The notes: generated by a model not told the origin, from the letters alone. A stretch of 64,000 bases of DNA from Streptomyces sp. ATexAB-D23 (GCF_000373645.1 NZ_KB892003.1:1-64000), one strand, 5' to 3'. Positions 39,432 to 54,411 are shown, numbered from the stretch's first letter. Numbers and translations are program-made.

Positions 39432-40476
39432 ATGCGGGACGTAGCCATCGTCGCGTTCGCACAGAGCGACCATCTGCGGCGCACCGACGAACTCTCCGAA
39501 GTCGAGATGCTGATGCCCGTCCTGCACCGGGTCCTCGACGCGACCGGGCTCAGGACCGGCGACATCGGCTTCACCTGCTCCGGCTCCAGCGACTACCTCG
39601 CGGGCCGCGCCTTCTCCTTCACCATGGCCCTGGACGGGGTCGGCGCCCACCCGCCGATCTCCGAGTCCCACGTGGAGGCGGACGGCGCCTGGGCCCTGTA
39701 CGAGGCCTGGGTGAAGATCCAGACCGGCGAGGCGGACACCGCGCTCGTCTACGCCTACGGGAAGTCCTCGCCCGGCCAGGTCCGCGACGTCCTCACCCGC
39801 CAGCTCGACCCGTACTACACCGCCCCGCTCTGGCCCGACTCCGTCGCCGTCGCCGCGCTCCAGGCACAGGCCCTCATCGACGCCGGCGACACCGACGAGG
39901 CCGCGCTCGCCGCCATCGCCACCCGCAGCCGGCGTGACGCCCAGGCCAACCCGCACGCCCAGCTCAGCGGCCCCGTGCCGGCCGGCGACTATCTCGTCCG
40001 GCCGCTGCGTACCGGTGACTGCCCGCCCGTCGGTGACGGGGCGGCCGCCGTGATCCTCGCCGCCGGGGACACCGCCCGCGCCCTGTGCGAGCGGCCCGCC
40101 TGGATCCGCGGCATCGACCACCGCATCGAGGCCCACGGGCTCGGCGTGCGCGAGCTCACCGAGTCACCCTCGACCCGCCTCGCCGCCGAACGGGCCGGGG
40201 TCTTCGACCGGCCCGTCGACACCGCCGAACTGCACGCCCCCTTCACCTCCCAGGAAGTGGTGCTGCGCAAGGCGCTCGGGCTCGGCGACGACGTCCGGGT
40301 CAACCCGTCGGGCGGCGCGCTCGCCGCCAACCCGCTGATGGCGGCCGGGCTGATCCGCCTCGGCGAGGCCGCCGCCCGCATCCACAGCGGCGCTTCCGAC
40401 CGGGCCCTCGCCCATGCCACATCCGGGCCCTGCCTCCAGCAGAACCTGGTCGCCGTACTCGAAGGGGAGAGCGCAC

Positions 40477-40484
<8 letters not shown>
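39432..40484 (+). CDS. ltp4: Thiolase-like protein without catalytic Cys, Ltp4-like
   Basis: A 350-residue thiolase-superfamily protein starting at the base after the DUF35 stop. The region aligned with the thiolase nucleophile Cys reads SHVEADGAWALYEAW (about 79-93), so no Cys is present. The C-terminal part has VNPSGGALAANPLMAAGLIRLGEAA, the usual thiolase-like end. Missing the nucleophile points to a retro-aldol lyase as in Ltp2 rather than a true thiolase. In Rhodococcus, ltp3 and ltp4 are needed for breakdown of C24-branched sterol side chains. It overlaps the next gene by eight bases. Confidence 0.85.
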
Positions 40485-41643
<1,159 letters not shown>

Positions 41644-41789
41644 CCCGGGCACGCCGGACGCGCGACCGAGGCCCATGGCCGCCCTGATCCGTGCTGGTGA
41701 GGGATGCCACCCGCCCGGCCGGGCTGCCGCCGCGCCCGCGTCGCACGCCACCACGAGCGGCGCCGCACCCCGTGGGTAGCGTGGCATGG

Positions 41790-42197
41790 GTGACAGCCGA
41801 GAAAGACCTCCGAGTCCTGCTGAGCAACCTGCGCCCCGAGCTGCGTCCGGGCCGCTACGTCTACGCGACCGCGCCCGACGGTGTACTGCCGGACGCCGTC
41901 GCACCCGTCGTCACCGTCCGCGAGACCGAGGGGCTCACCCTGGTGCTCCCCGAGGCGGAGGCCGTGGCGGCCGGGCTGCCCTATACCTACGCGGCGGGCT
42001 GGATCACCCTGCGGGTGCACTCGGCACTGGAGGCCGTGGGGCTGACCGCGGCCGTCTCGCTCGCCCTCACCGATGCCGGGATCAGCTGCAACGTGGTGGC
42101 GGGCTTCCACCACGACCACCTCTTCGTGCCCTACGAACGGGCCGCCGAAGCCGTCACCGTACTGGAACGGCTGGCGGCGGAGTCACACACCGGGTGA
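41790..42197 (+). CDS. ACT domain-containing protein
   Basis: A protein of about 135 residues with two ACT-like halves. N-terminal VTAEKDLRVLLSNLRPELRPGRYVYATAPDG and central WITLRVHSALEAVGLTAAVSLALTDAGISCNVVAGFHHDHLFVP match the ACT-domain proteins (DUF3293/CASTOR-like) common in bacteria. These bind amino acids or act as small regulators. The start is taken as GTG 41790; GTG 41781 is nearly as good because no clear ribosome site is seen. It stands alone. Confidence 0.75.
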   Translation: MTAEKDLRVLLSNLRPELRPGRYVYATAPDGVLPDAVAPVVTVRETEGLTLVLPEAEAVAAGLPYTYAAGWITLRVHSALEAVGLTAAVSLALTDAGISCNVVAGFHHDHLFVPYERAAEAVTVLERLAAESHTG

Positions 42198-42307
42198 CGG
42201 TGCGACCGCGTACGGCACACCACCGCGCACCCGGATGGTGTGCCGCGGCCGCGGTGCCTCCCCGGGCCCGGCTCGGCGAGGTGAGCCAGGACACGTAACA
42301 TGTCTGC

Positions 42308-42808
42308 ATGTCCTTCCTCCGCCGCCGTAGTGCCGCCACACCCGCGGGCCCCGACTTCGACGTCCTGGCCATGGACCCCGGTGACTGGCCCGGAAACCTC
42401 GGTGCCGGGTTGCTGCCCGCTCCCGACGGCAGCTGTCAGGGTGTGTTCCTGCGCTACGACCTCTTCGGTGGCCGCGGCCCCGCGATGATCATCGGCAACC
42501 TGCCGGAGGGCTCGCCCGCCCGCGAGACCGAGGAGGGGCAGGTCCCCTTCGAGGTGGCCCAGCTGCTCCTCGCCCTGGAGAACGACGAACCGGTCGAGGT
42601 CACAGGCACCGAGGACATGCCCGTGATGCAGGGCGACAACCTGCTCATCGTGCGCCGCGTGAAGCTCTCCGAAAGCCGGATCTCCTGCGTCCAGTTCGAC
42701 CGCAGCGACGGTGTGCTCGTCACCATCGCCAGCTGGGACCGGCCCATCACCGACGACCTCTACACCCTCCTGAAGCCGCTGCCCGCCGAACTCTTCCAGC
42801 AGGGCTGA
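42308..42808 (+). CDS. Conserved hypothetical protein
   Basis: A 166-residue soluble protein, ATG start. It has a predicted mixed alpha/beta pattern with AMIIGNLPEGSPARETEEGQVPFEVAQLLLALENDEPVEV and a C-terminal TIASWDRPITDDLYTLLKPLPAELF. No signal peptide. Strong codon bias supports a real gene. I do not recognise the family. A short perfect hairpin follows the stop. Confidence 0.7.
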   Translation: MSFLRRRSAATPAGPDFDVLAMDPGDWPGNLGAGLLPAPDGSCQGVFLRYDLFGGRGPAMIIGNLPEGSPARETEEGQVPFEVAQLLLALENDEPVEVTGTEDMPVMQGDNLLIVRRVKLSESRISCVQFDRSDGVLVTIASWDRPITDDLYTLLKPLPAELFQQG

Positions 42809-42819
42809 CCCGGTCGCCG

Positions 42820-42843
42820 TCACCGGGCCGTCCGGCCCGGTGA
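42820..42843. terminator. 10-bp perfect hairpin terminator
   Basis: Arms 42820-42829 and 42834-42843 are complementary with a GTCC loop, 12 bases after the stop of the hypothetical gene. Confidence 0.7.
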
Positions 42844-42951
42844 TCCCACTTCCGTCCAACTGCACGCGGCCTCTGTCCAAGAGGCCGCTTTGCCATGCGC
42901 CTTGTCCGGTCAGTCATCGGACGTCTAGCGTCATTCGGCATGACATCCGGG

Positions 42952-47580
<4,629 letters not shown>

Positions 47581-47765
47581 TATCGGTCCTGTCGGCGCCA
47601 GCACTACCCTTCGGCCGTTCGGGGCACGCACACCCGCAATTAGTCACACCGCAGAGCGCCCGTTCGAGGGACACGGGCACGAGCCCCGCCCCTCGTAAAA
47701 CCCCGGTAACGCGCCACTGCCAGACCCCCGGAGCTCGCCGCCCTTCGCAGGTCACAGGCCCTGTC

Positions 47766-47781
47766 AGTGGTCTGGTCCAGT
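47766..47781. promoter_or_regulatory. DasR-like (dre) site upstream of amidase
   Basis: AGTGGTCTGGTCCAGT matches the DasR-responsive element (core TGGTCTAGACCA) at 10 of 12 core positions, with both flanks conserved. It lies 145 bases upstream of the muramoyl amidase. DasR is the GntR-type repressor of GlcNAc and chitin genes in Streptomyces. Confidence 0.6.
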
Positions 47782-47926
47782 GGCTCGACATGCGGCTCCC
47801 GTTTCACTCTTGACGCCCCTTCACCTCAAGTCACAGAGTGTGCGCGCACCACCAACAGCGGGATCGGAACACGCACGCATCTCGAAACGCACGGCACCGG
47901 AGCACCAGGCTCGACGAAGGGTTGTC

Positions 47927-49258
47927 ATGACGTCCAAGCAGAGGACCAGGCTCGCACTCGCCTTCACCACCGCCGGAGCGCTCAGCCTCGCGCTGCTCAG
48001 CCCCGCCGCACAGGCCGGCGCCGACGGTGTGCGGCCCGAGTGCCCGCGCGGCCTCGCCTGCGACTGGGTCCCCGCCGCCTACGAGCAGACCGGCGACCCG
48101 GCCGACAAGGAGACGTACGGCAACTACGACACCGCGGACCGGCCGCACAGCAACAAGATCAAATTCATCGTGCTGCACGACACCGAGGAGGACTTCGACA
48201 CCACGCTGAAGATCTTCCAGAACCCGCTGAAGCAGACCTCCGCCCACTACGTGGTGCGGTCCGCCGACGGGCACGTCACGCAGATGGTGAAGAACAAGGA
48301 CGTCGCCTGGCAGGCCGGGAACTGGTACGTCAACAGCCACTCCATCGGCATCGAGCAGGAAGGCGTGGCTGTCGAGGGGGCCACGTGGTACACCCCCGAG
48401 ATGTACCGCTCGACCGCCGCCCTCGTGCGCTACCTCGCCGCCAAGTACGACATCCCGCTGGACCGCCAGCACATCATCGGCCACGACGGCGTCCCGCCCG
48501 TCAGCGCCGCCGGCACCCAGAACATGCACTGGGACCCGGGCACCTACTGGGACTGGAACCGCTTCATGGCGCTCCTAGGGAAGCCCACCGTGCCCACCGC
48601 CGGCAAGAACAGCCGACTGGTCACCGTCAGCCCCGCGTTCAAGGAGAACAAGCAGGCCTTCCGCGACTGCGAGAAGAACCTCGACCTCCCGGTCCAGGGG
48701 TCCAGCGCCGTCCCGCTGCACACGGCGCCCTCCGACGACGCGCCCCTCTTCTCCGACCCCGGCGTCCACCCGGACGGATCGCCCGGCACCAACTGCGCCG
48801 CGGACTGGGGCAGCAAGATCAGCGCCACCCAGCAAGCAGTCGTGGCCGGCCGGGCACCCGGCTGGACGGCGATCTGGTGGTACGGCGAGAAGGCCTGGTT
48901 CCGCACGCCCGCCCACACCCGCACCACCACCCCCACCTCCGGCTATGTCGTACGCCCGAAGGCGGGCAGGACCGAGGTGCCGGTGTACGGGGTGGCGTAC
49001 CCGGAGAAGTCCGAGTACCCGGCCGACTTCGCGGACCAGCGGGTGGGAGCGCCGCTCCAGTACACCATCAAGGCCGGCCAGTCCTACCCCGGCGGCGGCC
49101 AGGCCCCCACCGGCTTCTTCTACGCGCCGACGATCGACGCCTCCTACCCCCTGGACCACGCCTACTTCCAGGGCGGGCAGAAGTACGTGACCGTCCAGAT
49201 CGGCCACCGCGTCGCCTTCGTGAAGGCATCCGACGTGGACATCGTCCGCGCGCACTGA
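47927..49258 (+). CDS. Secreted N-acetylmuramoyl-L-alanine amidase
   Basis: A 443-residue exported protein. The ATG at 47927 (GAAGGG upstream) starts a Sec signal peptide cleaved after PAAQAG. The N-terminal half is an Amidase_2 (zinc) domain: KFIVLHDTEEDFDTT with a His ligand, SIGIEQEGVAVEGATWY, and HIIGHDGVP with a second His. It cleaves the bond between MurNAc and L-Ala in peptidoglycan. The C-terminal half (about 230-443) has SH3-like, wall-binding character (VPLHTAPSDDAPLFSD, YVTVQIGHRVAFVKASDVDIV). A DasR-like site upstream fits control by amino sugars. Confidence 0.93.
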   Translation: MTSKQRTRLALAFTTAGALSLALLSPAAQAGADGVRPECPRGLACDWVPAAYEQTGDPADKETYGNYDTADRPHSNKIKFIVLHDTEEDFDTTLKIFQNPLKQTSAHYVVRSADGHVTQMVKNKDVAWQAGNWYVNSHSIGIEQEGVAVEGATWYTPEMYRSTAALVRYLAAKYDIPLDRQHIIGHDGVPPVSAAGTQNMHWDPGTYWDWNRFMALLGKPTVPTAGKNSRLVTVSPAFKENKQAFRDCEKNLDLPVQGSSAVPLHTAPSDDAPLFSDPGVHPDGSPGTNCAADWGSKISATQQAVVAGRAPGWTAIWWYGEKAWFRTPAHTRTTTPTSGYVVRPKAGRTEVPVYGVAYPEKSEYPADFADQRVGAPLQYTIKAGQSYPGGGQAPTGFFYAPTIDASYPLDHAYFQGGQKYVTVQIGHRVAFVKASDVDIVRAH

Positions 49259-49288
49259 GACGGGCGACGCAGGCGGGAACACACAACA

Positions 49289-49332
49289 GCGCGCCGCGGA
49301 CCCGGTGTGTCGGCACCGGACCCGCGGCGCGC
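49289..49332. terminator. 19-bp hairpin, bidirectional terminator
   Basis: Arms 49289-49307 and 49314-49332 pair with two internal mismatches and a six-base loop, between the convergent amidase and phosphotransferase genes. Confidence 0.85.
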
Positions 49333-49345
49333 CCCGTGGGGCGGG

Positions 49346-50482
49346 TCAGCGTGTGCCGACCGCTGCCCGCACGGCGCTCCGGGCCATCGCACAGTCGTCG
49401 TGCAGGCGGCGCAGCAGGAGCCGCTGCTCCTCGCCGGGCGACAGCGCGCCCGGCCGGTCATGCCCCGCTCGGGCGGGACCGGGGTCCCGCATGGCCCGCT
49501 GCACGGCCGTCTCGTACGTGCGGATCTCCCGGGTGAGCACGAGCATCAGATTCACCAGGAACGCGTCCCGCGCCGCCGGGCCCGCCAGCTGGGCCAGCTT
49601 GCTGATCTCGCGCCGGGCCACCGGCGCGTCGCCCAGCACGGCCCACAGCGTCGCCAGGTCGTAGCCCGGCAGATACCAGCCCGCGTGCTCCCAGTCCACC
49701 AGCACCGGACCGGTGGGCGACAGCAGGATGTTGGAGAGCAGCGCGTCCCCGTGACAGAACTGCCTCATGCCGTGCCGGCCCCCCGCGTGCGCGAGGCCGT
49801 GCAGCAGCTTCTGCAGATCACCCAGGTCCCGGTCGGTGAAGAGACCCAGCTCATGGAAGCGGGTGATCCGCGCGGCGTAGTCCAGCGGCTTGTCGAACAG
49901 ACCCGTCGGCGGACGCCAGGCGTTGACCCGGGCGATCGCTCCGAGCACCGCCCGCAGATCAGCCCGCGGCGGCGCCTCGGACGGATGCCTGGTCAGCGCC
50001 GCCACCCGGCCGGGCATCCGCTCGATGACCAGGGTGCAGTTCTCGGGGTCGGCGGCGATGAGCCGGGGAGCCCGGACCGGCGGACGGTGCCGGACGAACG
50101 CCCGGTATGCCGCTATTTCGTGCCTGAATCGCTCCGACCACTCGGGGGAGTGGTCCAGTAAACACTTGGCGACCGCCGTCGCCCGCCCCGTCGAGCCGAC
50201 GAGCAGCACCGAACGCCCGCTGCGCCGCAGCACCTGCACCGGGTTGAACTCCGGGCAGATCCGGTGCACGGACGCGATCACCATCCTCAGCTGAGCGCCC
50301 TGCGGGCCCGACAGGTCCAGCCGCCCGCTGAGCGAGGGGGTACCCGGCCCCGCCGCGCGCCTGGGCCGGCCGATGCCGGGCGCCGGGACGGTGGCGCGGG
50401 GGTCGAGGTACGGTCCGCCGCCCGCTCCGATGGGACGCAGCGGCCGGGGCGGGGCGGACACGGAGGACGATGCTGTGTACAT
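49346..50482 (-). CDS. Aminoglycoside-phosphotransferase-like kinase with a TTA codon
   Basis: A protein of about 378 residues in the APH/choline-kinase superfamily. Motifs: ATP Lys106 in AVAKCLLD, catalytic [12 protein letters not shown] near residue 240 (Asp as base, Asn as metal ligand), and [10 protein letters not shown] with the metal Asp. The substrate is unknown. Leu108 is encoded by TTA (50159-50161), so translation probably needs the bldA tRNA. A Pro-rich N-terminal extension precedes the kinase core. It is divergent from the NsdA-family gene, 231 bases apart. The start at 50482 has no ideal ribosome site. Confidence 0.85.
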   Translation of the reverse strand: MYTASSSVSAPPRPLRPIGAGGGPYLDPRATVPAPGIGRPRRAAGPGTPSLSGRLDLSGPQGAQLRMVIASVHRICPEFNPVQVLRRSGRSVLLVGSTGRATAVAKCLLDHSPEWSERFRHEIAAYRAFVRHRPPVRAPRLIAADPENCTLVIERMPGRVAALTRHPSEAPPRADLRAVLGAIARVNAWRPPTGLFDKPLDYAARITRFHELGLFTDRDLGDLQKLLHGLAHAGGRHGMRQFCHGDALLSNILLSPTGPVLVDWEHAGWYLPGYDLATLWAVLGDAPVARREISKLAQLAGPAARDAFLVNLMLVLTREIRTYETAVQRAMRDPGPARAGHDRPGALSPGEEQRLLLRRLHDDCAMARSAVRAAVGTR

Positions 50483-50624
50483 GGGCGAGACAGATCCCTT
50501 CGCGCGCCGACAAGTTGCGTGCGCCGCCCCGGCCGGCGGCCGTTCGGCACCCTGGGGAGTACCTAGGGCTGCCGGGCGGGGTTGCGCTTTCCTACCTGAC
50601 ACCGGCGCGCGGGTAGTGGACCAT

Positions 50625-50650
50625 CTGGCGCACCCTGGCGAACCCTGGCG
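50625..50650 (+). repeat. Three decameric direct repeats in a divergent promoter region
   Basis: CTGGCG recurs at 50625, 50635 and 50645, with matching flanks, giving a 10-base period (one helical turn). It lies 64 to 89 bases upstream of the NsdA-family start and on the far side of the phosphotransferase start. Such phased repeats suit a regulator that binds as a head-to-tail multimer. Confidence 0.55.
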
Positions 50651-50713
50651 AATAGTCGCAAGGCATCTGACGCGGGGTTACTGTCAACACAGCCGAGAAC
50701 CTGGGGGCTTGAC

Positions 50714-52210
50714 GTGACCGGAGAACCCAACACCCGCCTGTCGGACCTGTTCGGCCTAGCCGGCTGGTCCAAGGGCGAACTCGCGAGAATGGTGAACCGG
50801 AAGGCGGCGGCCATGGGCCACCCGCAACTGGCCACCGACACCTCGCGCGTGAGGCGCTGGATCGACATGGGGGAGTCCCCCCGTGATCCCGTGCCCAAGG
50901 TGCTGGCGGCCCTGTTCACCGAGCGGCTCGGCCGTGTCGTGACCATCGAGGACCTCGGGTTCGGCCGGCGCGGGCGTGTGGGGAAGCGGCGAGAGGCCGG
51001 GACGCAGGACAATCCCGACCAACTCCCGTGGGCGCCCGAGCGGACGGCAGCGGTCCTCACCGAATTCACGGGAATGGACCTTATGCTCAACCGACGCGGC
51101 TTGGTGAGCGCGGGCGCCGCGCTCGCCGCCGGCTCCACCATCGCCGGCCCCATGCACGACTGGCTGCACACCGACCCCGTACTGGCTGCCGACGCCCCGC
51201 GCGTAGGCGATCCCGCACACGCGGACCCCGCCGGCTTCGACCGGTACGAGGCCGCTCCCATCGGCTCCGAGGAGATCGAGGCGCTGGAGCGGTCCGTGGA
51301 GGTGTTCCGGGCCTGGGACGCCTCCCGGGGCGGCGGTCTCCAGCGCAAGGCGGTGGTGGGCCAGCTCAACGAGGTGGGCGGCATGCTCGCCTACCGTCAC
51401 CCCGACCATCTCCAGAAGCGCCTGTGGGGCGTGGCCGCCAACCTCGCCGTGCTCGCGGGATGGATGTCCCACGACGTCGGCCTCGAACCCACCGCCCAGA
51501 AGTACTTCGTCATCGCCGCGCACGCGGCGCGCGAGGGCGGCGACCGCCCGCGCGCGGGCGAGGCACTGTCCCGCGCGGCCCGTCAGATGGTCCACCTGGG
51601 CCGCCCCGACGACGCGCTGGACCTGATGAAGCTCGCCAAGTCCGGCTCCGGCGAGAACGTCCTGCCGCGCACCCAGGCGATGCTGTACACCATCGAGGCG
51701 TGGGCGCAGGCGTCCATGGGCCGGGGCCAGGCCATGCGGCGCACCCTCGGCCGGGCCGAGGAACTGTTCGTCTCGGACAAGAGCGACGTGCCGCCGCCCA
51801 GCTGGATGCAGATGTTCGACGAGGCCGACATGCACGGCATGCAGGCCCTGGCCTTCCGCACGCTCGCCGAGCACGATCCATCGGCGGCGACCATCGCCCA
51901 GCGCCACGCGAAGCAGGCGCTCGAACTGCGGGTCAACGGGCGCCAGCGGTCCAAGATCTTCGACTACATCTCGCTCGCCTCGGCCTGCTTCATCGCCGAC
52001 GACCCGGAACAGGCCGACCGCTACGCGCGGCTCGCCCTGGTCACGATGGGGGAGACCTCCTCCCACCGGACCTGGGACCGGTTGCGCGAGATGTACCGGC
52101 TGACCGGGCAGTTCGCGGGCTACGCCAAGATCGAGGACCTGCGCCAGGAGATCCAGCTCTCGCTTCCCCAGAAGAACCGCGTGGTGAAACCGAGGAGTGC
52201 GGAGATCTGA
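50714..52210 (+). CDS. NsdA-family regulator with TPR-like repeats
   Basis: A 498-residue protein. The N-terminal 75 residues (LSDLFGLAGWSKGELARMVNRKAAAMGHPQL and RVRRWIDMGESPRDPVPKVLAALFTERLG, then VVTIEDLGF) form a predicted DNA-binding region like that of NsdA, a negative regulator of development and antibiotic production in S. coelicolor. Residues about 180-490 are helical and TPR-like. A short hydrophobic stretch near 128-140 (VSAGAALAAGSTIAGP) is shared by the family and is unlikely to be a real membrane anchor. GTG start. Neighbours on both sides carry TTA codons. This is a paralog of NsdA rather than certainly NsdA itself. Confidence 0.85.
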   Translation: MTGEPNTRLSDLFGLAGWSKGELARMVNRKAAAMGHPQLATDTSRVRRWIDMGESPRDPVPKVLAALFTERLGRVVTIEDLGFGRRGRVGKRREAGTQDNPDQLPWAPERTAAVLTEFTGMDLMLNRRGLVSAGAALAAGSTIAGPMHDWLHTDPVLAADAPRVGDPAHADPAGFDRYEAAPIGSEEIEALERSVEVFRAWDASRGGGLQRKAVVGQLNEVGGMLAYRHPDHLQKRLWGVAANLAVLAGWMSHDVGLEPTAQKYFVIAAHAAREGGDRPRAGEALSRAARQMVHLGRPDDALDLMKLAKSGSGENVLPRTQAMLYTIEAWAQASMGRGQAMRRTLGRAEELFVSDKSDVPPPSWMQMFDEADMHGMQALAFRTLAEHDPSAATIAQRHAKQALELRVNGRQRSKIFDYISLASACFIADDPEQADRYARLALVTMGETSSHRTWDRLREMYRLTGQFAGYAKIEDLRQEIQLSLPQKNRVVKPRSAEI

Positions 52211-52297
52211 TGGGCTCCGGGGCCGGATGAGTCCCGCAGGTTCATGAACGACGCGAGCTGATCCGCCGGCGCCTCGGCGAGGTCCGCCGCAGGTTCG

Positions 52298-53743
52298 CTA
52301 TGCCCCGATGCGGGCGATCAGCACACCCGCGTCGTCCAGTCGCTCGGTCCCGCCGAACTCCTCGACGACGGCCCGGACGCACTCCTGCGCCGAACGGGCC
52401 CGGCTGAAGCGTGGTGCAAGGGCGAGCAGCGTCCGCGTGCCCGGGTGCGCACCGCCGCGCCCGTCGGCCCTGTCCCGGGCCAGTCCATCGGTGTGCAGCA
52501 CCAGCACGTCGCCGGGCAGCAGGCGCACGTCGTCCTGCTCGTAGGCGACTTCGGAGGCCGCTCCGAGCAGCACCCCGTCCGGCGGGGGGAGCGGGCGCCC
52601 GGTCCCGTCACGGAAGAGCAGCGGCGCGGGATGCCCGGCCTGTGCCCAGTCGAGGGTGCGTGTCTCCGGGTCGAAGCGGCAGCACACGGCACTGCCCAGA
52701 GCGGGCTGAACGGAGGTTTCCAGCAACTGATTGAGGTGGCCCATCAGAGCCCCGGGCTCGATGCCGGCCACCGCCATGCCGCGCAGGGCGCCCAGGACCA
52801 CTGCCATCGCGGAGGTGGCCTGGATGCCGTGGCCGGTCAGATCGCCGACGGTGAGCAGGGTCCTGCCGTCCGGCAGTTCCATCGCGTCGTACCAGCCGCC
52901 GCCGACCAGGGCGCTCGTCTCCGACGGGAGGTAGTGGGCGGCGATGTCCAGGGTGCCGGGGCCGTGGTCCGGGAGCCGCAGGGAGCTCTGCCACGGGGGG
53001 AGCACGGCCTCCTTCAGCTCCACCGCGATCCGGCGCTCGGCCCTGGCGATGTGCTGTTCGCGCCGCAGGGAGTCGTGCGTGCGGCGCACCACTTGCTGGC
53101 TGCGCCGCAGTGCGCTGACGTCCCGGATGACCGCCCACATGGATGCGGTGCAGCCGTCCGTGTCGAGCACGGGTTCGCCCGTCATGTGCAGGGTGCGGAT
53201 GCGCCCGTCGGTGTGCGTGATGCGGAACTCGCCGTCTATCGGCTTGCCGTCGACCAGGCAGTCCGTCACGAGCGCGGTGAGTAAGGGCTGGTCCTCGGGG
53301 AGCAGCGTCGACGGCAGGTCGTCCAGCGACAGACCGCCCGCCTCCGGGGCGCGGCCGAAGATCCCGAACAGCTCGTCGGACCAGCTGACCGCGTCGGTCA
53401 GCAGATTCCATTCGGCGCTGCCCACCCGGCCGATGAGGGAGCCGGCGGGCTCGTCGGCGGCGTCCTCCTCGCTCGTACGCGCGGGCCGGCCGGCGGGTTC
53501 CGCGGGCAGACCCTCCTTGAGCTGTCCGAGGTGTGTGCCGAGATCGTCGAGGTGGTGGACCGCCAGGTCGCAGAGCGCGCGCTGCCAGCGCATCTGCGGA
53601 TCGTCCTCGTCGATGCGCACGGCATCGCGCCGCACCGCGTCCACATCGCCGCGCAGCCGACGCGTCCGATGGATCAACGCATCGACGGCATCGCGCTCGG
53701 GCGGCTGGGGGGCGGGGCGGTCCGCGGAGAGGGGGGACGGCAT
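52298..53743 (-). CDS. PAS-SpoIIE (PP2C) phosphatase with altered motif and a TTA codon
   Basis: A protein of about 481 residues: an N-terminal helical region (to 100), a PAS domain (about 105-225) and a SpoIIE/RsbU PP2C phosphatase (about 255-481). Such enzymes dephosphorylate anti-sigma-factor antagonists. Metal-site motifs are VGDLTGHG near 299, LHTDGLARDRADG near 415 and DDAGVLIARIG at the end. The first motif, usually GGDWYD, reads GGGWYD with Gly283 in place of the metal-binding Asp. Leu154 is a TTA codon (53282-53284). The ATG at 53743 has GGAG six bases upstream; an in-frame ATG further out would extend into AT-rich, non-coding DNA. Confidence 0.88.
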   Translation of the reverse strand: MPSPLSADRPAPQPPERDAVDALIHRTRRLRGDVDAVRRDAVRIDEDDPQMRWQRALCDLAVHHLDDLGTHLGQLKEGLPAEPAGRPARTSEEDAADEPAGSLIGRVGSAEWNLLTDAVSWSDELFGIFGRAPEAGGLSLDDLPSTLLPEDQPLLTALVTDCLVDGKPIDGEFRITHTDGRIRTLHMTGEPVLDTDGCTASMWAVIRDVSALRRSQQVVRRTHDSLRREQHIARAERRIAVELKEAVLPPWQSSLRLPDHGPGTLDIAAHYLPSETSALVGGGWYDAMELPDGRTLLTVGDLTGHGIQATSAMAVVLGALRGMAVAGIEPGALMGHLNQLLETSVQPALGSAVCCRFDPETRTLDWAQAGHPAPLLFRDGTGRPLPPPDGVLLGAASEVAYEQDDVRLLPGDVLVLHTDGLARDRADGRGGAHPGTRTLLALAPRFSRARSAQECVRAVVEEFGGTERLDDAGVLIARIGA

Positions 53744-54147
53744 GTCGTACTCCGATACAGGGCGGTACAACCAGTTCTGAAGGGTGGACCGCATACGACT
53801 TTCGCACAGCCGGAAGAGGCCCGTAAGTGATTTGGCAACACTCGACACGTTCTTGCATCTGGCATATGCCAGCGGCTGACTGTAGCCCATATTCTTCGAA
53901 CAGCCTTGCTGCTGGCGGTGGTTGGTGCAAGTCAGTGGGTGCGTGGAGGGGGTGGCGGGCGCACGGGCGCCGTGTTCGCGCGGCGCGCGCGCCGGGCGTC
54001 GTGGCATATGCGGGTGCCGGGGTGCGGTGGGTGGGGCGGGGCGGGAATGGGGGCGGGTGCCCTCGTGTTGTACAGGGCGGAACGAAAACGAATCCCGTTC
54101 CCGAAAAGGGTGCGGGGTCGTGGTCCGCGAGCCCGGAGAGGATGCCC
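53744..54147. other. Intergenic region between phosphatase and ribosomal gene
   Basis: A 404-base divergent region. It contains the perfect 14-base palindrome CTGGCATATGCCAG at 53859-53872, and an inverted repeat at 54079-54101. The part before 53900 is unusually AT-rich for this window, as expected for a promoter. A long open frame runs through on the minus strand, but it lacks third-position G/C bias and is not coding. Confidence 0.6.
54079..54101. promoter_or_regulatory. Inverted repeat upstream of rpmE2, possible zinc control
   Basis: GGAACG at 54079-54084 and CGTTCC at 54096-54101 flank an A-rich spacer, 47 bases upstream of the L31 start. Cys-free L31 genes are controlled by Zur in Streptomyces. 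The central GAAAACGA matches half of a Zur box, but the other half does not, so the assignment is weak. Confidence 0.3.
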
Positions 54148-54411
54148 ATGAAGTCACGAATCCACCCCGTCTCCCGTCCGGTGGTCTTCCGCGACCGTGC
54201 CGCCGGGACGGCATTCCTCACCCGCTCGACCGCCGATTCCGACCGGCGGACGACGTGGGAGGACGGCCGCAGCTACCCCGTGATCGACGTGGAGACCTCG
54301 TCGGCGAGCCATCCGTTCTACACGGGCACCCAGCAGGTGCTGGACACGGCCGGCCGGATTGAACGGTTCAACCGCCGCTACGGCGGCGAGGCGCCCTCCA
54401 AGGGGGCGTGA
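54148..54411 (+). CDS. rpmE2: Ribosomal protein L31 type B (zinc-free)
   Basis: An 87-residue protein with the L31 type B pattern: [48 protein letters not shown], and [16 protein letters not shown]. It contains no Cys, so it cannot bind zinc; this paralog replaces the zinc form in the large subunit under zinc shortage. GGAGAGG precedes the ATG at 54148. It is a single gene away from the main ribosomal clusters. Confidence 0.95.
   Translation: MKSRIHPVSRPVVFRDRAAGTAFLTRSTADSDRRTTWEDGRSYPVIDVETSSASHPFYTGTQQVLDTAGRIERFNRRYGGEAPSKGA

Noticed and set aside
53744..54214. Extended N-terminus for the PAS-SpoIIE phosphatase
   Set aside because: The frame is open but AT-rich with no G/C third-position bias, and a good ribosome site precedes the ATG at 53743.
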